Below, piece by piece: positions 63,035 to 64,000 of a stretch of DNA of 64,000 bases. Each line of letters opens with the position of its first letter. Position 1 is the first letter of the stretch. Both the position numbers and the translations under genes were made by a program. The DNA is taken from contig VWZL01006772.1 in assembly GCA_013396915.1 (NCBI GenBank), positions 463,335-527,334 of the forward strand, read 5' to 3'. This DNA is from Stercorarius parasiticus. Taxonomy: Eukaryota; Chordata; Aves; Charadriiformes; Stercorariidae. A model generated the notes under the pieces. It had not been told where the DNA came from and made no database searches. It worked only from the letters and a program-made list of their open reading frames with translations.

Positions 63035-63138
63035 CTGAAGAAAACAATAGCATATCTAAAGCAGCCTCAGTTAGCTGTTTCAGGAATCTTCCTTGGCTCA
63101 GTACCTTTGGGAAAACCTTAGCAAGTCTAACATATTTT
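63035..63138 (-). CDS. Exon candidate, 104 nt (first seen in window)
   Basis: The frame is open for 34 codons and contains the helix-like peptide LSQGRFLKQLTEAALDMLLF. The donor is TTCAG|GTATGT, a strong match. The acceptor ends in GCTAAAG and is only moderate. An in-frame TAA just upstream fixes the earliest possible start. The exon begins with the third base of a codon and ends with the first base of the next, which fits the 29-nt candidate at 62740. No start codon is implied, so earlier exons must lie beyond the window or be unseen in 63.1-64 kb. Confidence 0.55.
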
Positions 63139-64000
63139 CTTTAGCATCAGGATATCAAGTCTCTTAGAGCAGTGCAGGACAGGTATCTAGATCCATGTGG
63201 AAAAAATACAGATCTTGAGTGCTTTTCTGTAGCTAAGTCTTTGTACATATATATCTGCTAGTTCTTATGTGTGAGCTTTCCGTAATAGGGAGTTAACTTT
63301 TCTTTCCAGCAAATGGATAGAAAGGAAATTAATTTACTGATTGACTATAATCCTAAACTCAGATTGGCCTTGGAATTTGGGCCATTGATTGATGTGAGCC
63401 ACGTAGCTCACAGGAGTGTTTCTCTGATGTGTTCTCTTTCATCAGCCCTAGGTTCACTTTTATTCCTCCCTTTTCTTTCACATCCTATTTTTCTCTGAGT
63501 TTCTTTCTCCAAAGTGAGAGGATTAAGCCCTGTCTGATTCCATTTTGGTCTTTTTTCTTTTTTCTCCCCTCAATTCCCACAGTAAGGCACCTCATCATCC
63601 AGCATCCCAGCCTTCCCACTTGTCAGCTGCTTCCATCAGTAAGTTCTTAAGCATTTTTGAATATTACATCCATTTTAGAGAACTATGAAAAACAAAATAC
63701 ATCTCAATCAACACATCTGTTGCCTCTTCAAAGGCTGTTTGCCAGTTTGTTTCCTCTGTGAGTATACTTTTTATTAGAGACTTAAACTGCCATAGGTCAG
63801 GAGAAATGGCTCAGATCCCATTAGATTACTTCAAGCAGTTGTTGCTTAAAAACTTTCCTGAAATTCTGACTCAGTTGGAAATCAGGTGTCCAGTTAAGCA
63901 TCTTTTCATAAGCCAGAAGCACTTCTCATTTTATGTGAAAGCTTGAGCCACATGCTCACCAAATTACTGAAAATTTTGACCCTTCCCACAAGGAGGTCTG
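63139..64000. other. Upstream intronic sequence
   Basis: No exon is supported. A possible donor (AATTTG|GTGAGC, minus) near 63955 could belong to an exon cut by or close to the window edge. Confidence 0.35.

Larger units (their letters stand above)
929..63138 (-). other. Large multi-exon protein-coding gene, 3' part (model)
   Basis: This entry spans the exon candidates listed separately below. It is supported by many minus-strand segments that combine an acceptor, an open frame and a donor. Neighbouring segments mostly agree in codon phase, and the last one ends with a stop codon about 140 nt before an AATAAA signal. The 5' end lies beyond position 64000, because the first exon seen starts in the middle of a codon. 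Peptides upstream of 22 kb are leucine-rich and look helical, as in HEAT/ARM proteins; this is an impression, not a domain hit. Continuity is unproven across 59.2-49.6 kb, 48.6-42.8 kb and 19.3-11.7 kb, so two adjacent genes on one strand remain possible. The family is not recognised. Confidence 0.6.

Noticed and set aside
63304..63400. Plus-strand exon-like segment (TTTTCTTTCCAG acceptor, GATTGAT|GTGAGC donor, peptide MDRKEINLLIDYNPKLRLAL)
   Set aside because: The splice sites are good, but I found no second plus-strand exon in phase with it; one isolated candidate is expected by chance in 64 kb.
1..64000. Prokaryotic operons, CRISPR arrays, prophage or other bacterial systems
   Set aside because: No tandem long genes, no ribosome-binding pattern and no regularly spaced repeats; composition and CR1 elements show vertebrate nuclear DNA.

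Overview
The window looks like bird nuclear DNA. It is AT-rich, CpG-poor and has no operon-style coding. The strongest lineage marker is a textbook 3' end of a CR1 retrotransposon (about 56046-56186, minus orientation). Two more CR1 tails lie at about 57385-57542 and 50290-50400 (plus orientation). Worn MIR-like SINE pieces, a TG/TA microsatellite and short tandem duplications make up the rest of the recognisable repeats.

The main content appears to be the 3' part of one large, many-exon protein-coding gene on the minus strand, covering nearly the whole window. It enters from beyond position 64000 and ends near position 900. Most exons are 30-170 nt, so they do not stand out as long open frames. 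I found them by eye on the minus strand as segments with a pyrimidine-tract/AG acceptor, a GT donor and an open frame between. I then tested whether the codon phase of each exon fits the next. Long runs fit: 63.1-59.2 kb; 49.6-48.6 kb; 42.8-32.4 kb; 27.5-22.0 kb; and 8.9-1.08 kb. The last run contains the longest open frame in the window (exon 4634-5273, 213 codons). It closes with a stop codon at 1076-1078 and an AATAAA signal at 929-934.

Links I could not close are 59.2 to 49.6 kb (one weak 31-nt candidate), 48.6 to 42.8 kb (several competing small candidates), and 19.3 to 11.7 kb. In that last gap two strong splice sites sit just after in-frame stops. It therefore remains open whether the 11.7-1.08 kb exons belong to the same gene as the upstream exons.

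The predicted peptide is rich in leucine and hydrophobic helix-like stretches upstream (a HEAT/ARM-like impression, not a motif match) and cysteine-rich in the 213-codon exon. I do not recognise the family and give no gene symbol. I see no convincing exon chain on the plus strand, and no RNA gene, CRISPR array or prokaryotic feature. The remaining sequence reads as intron or intergenic DNA.
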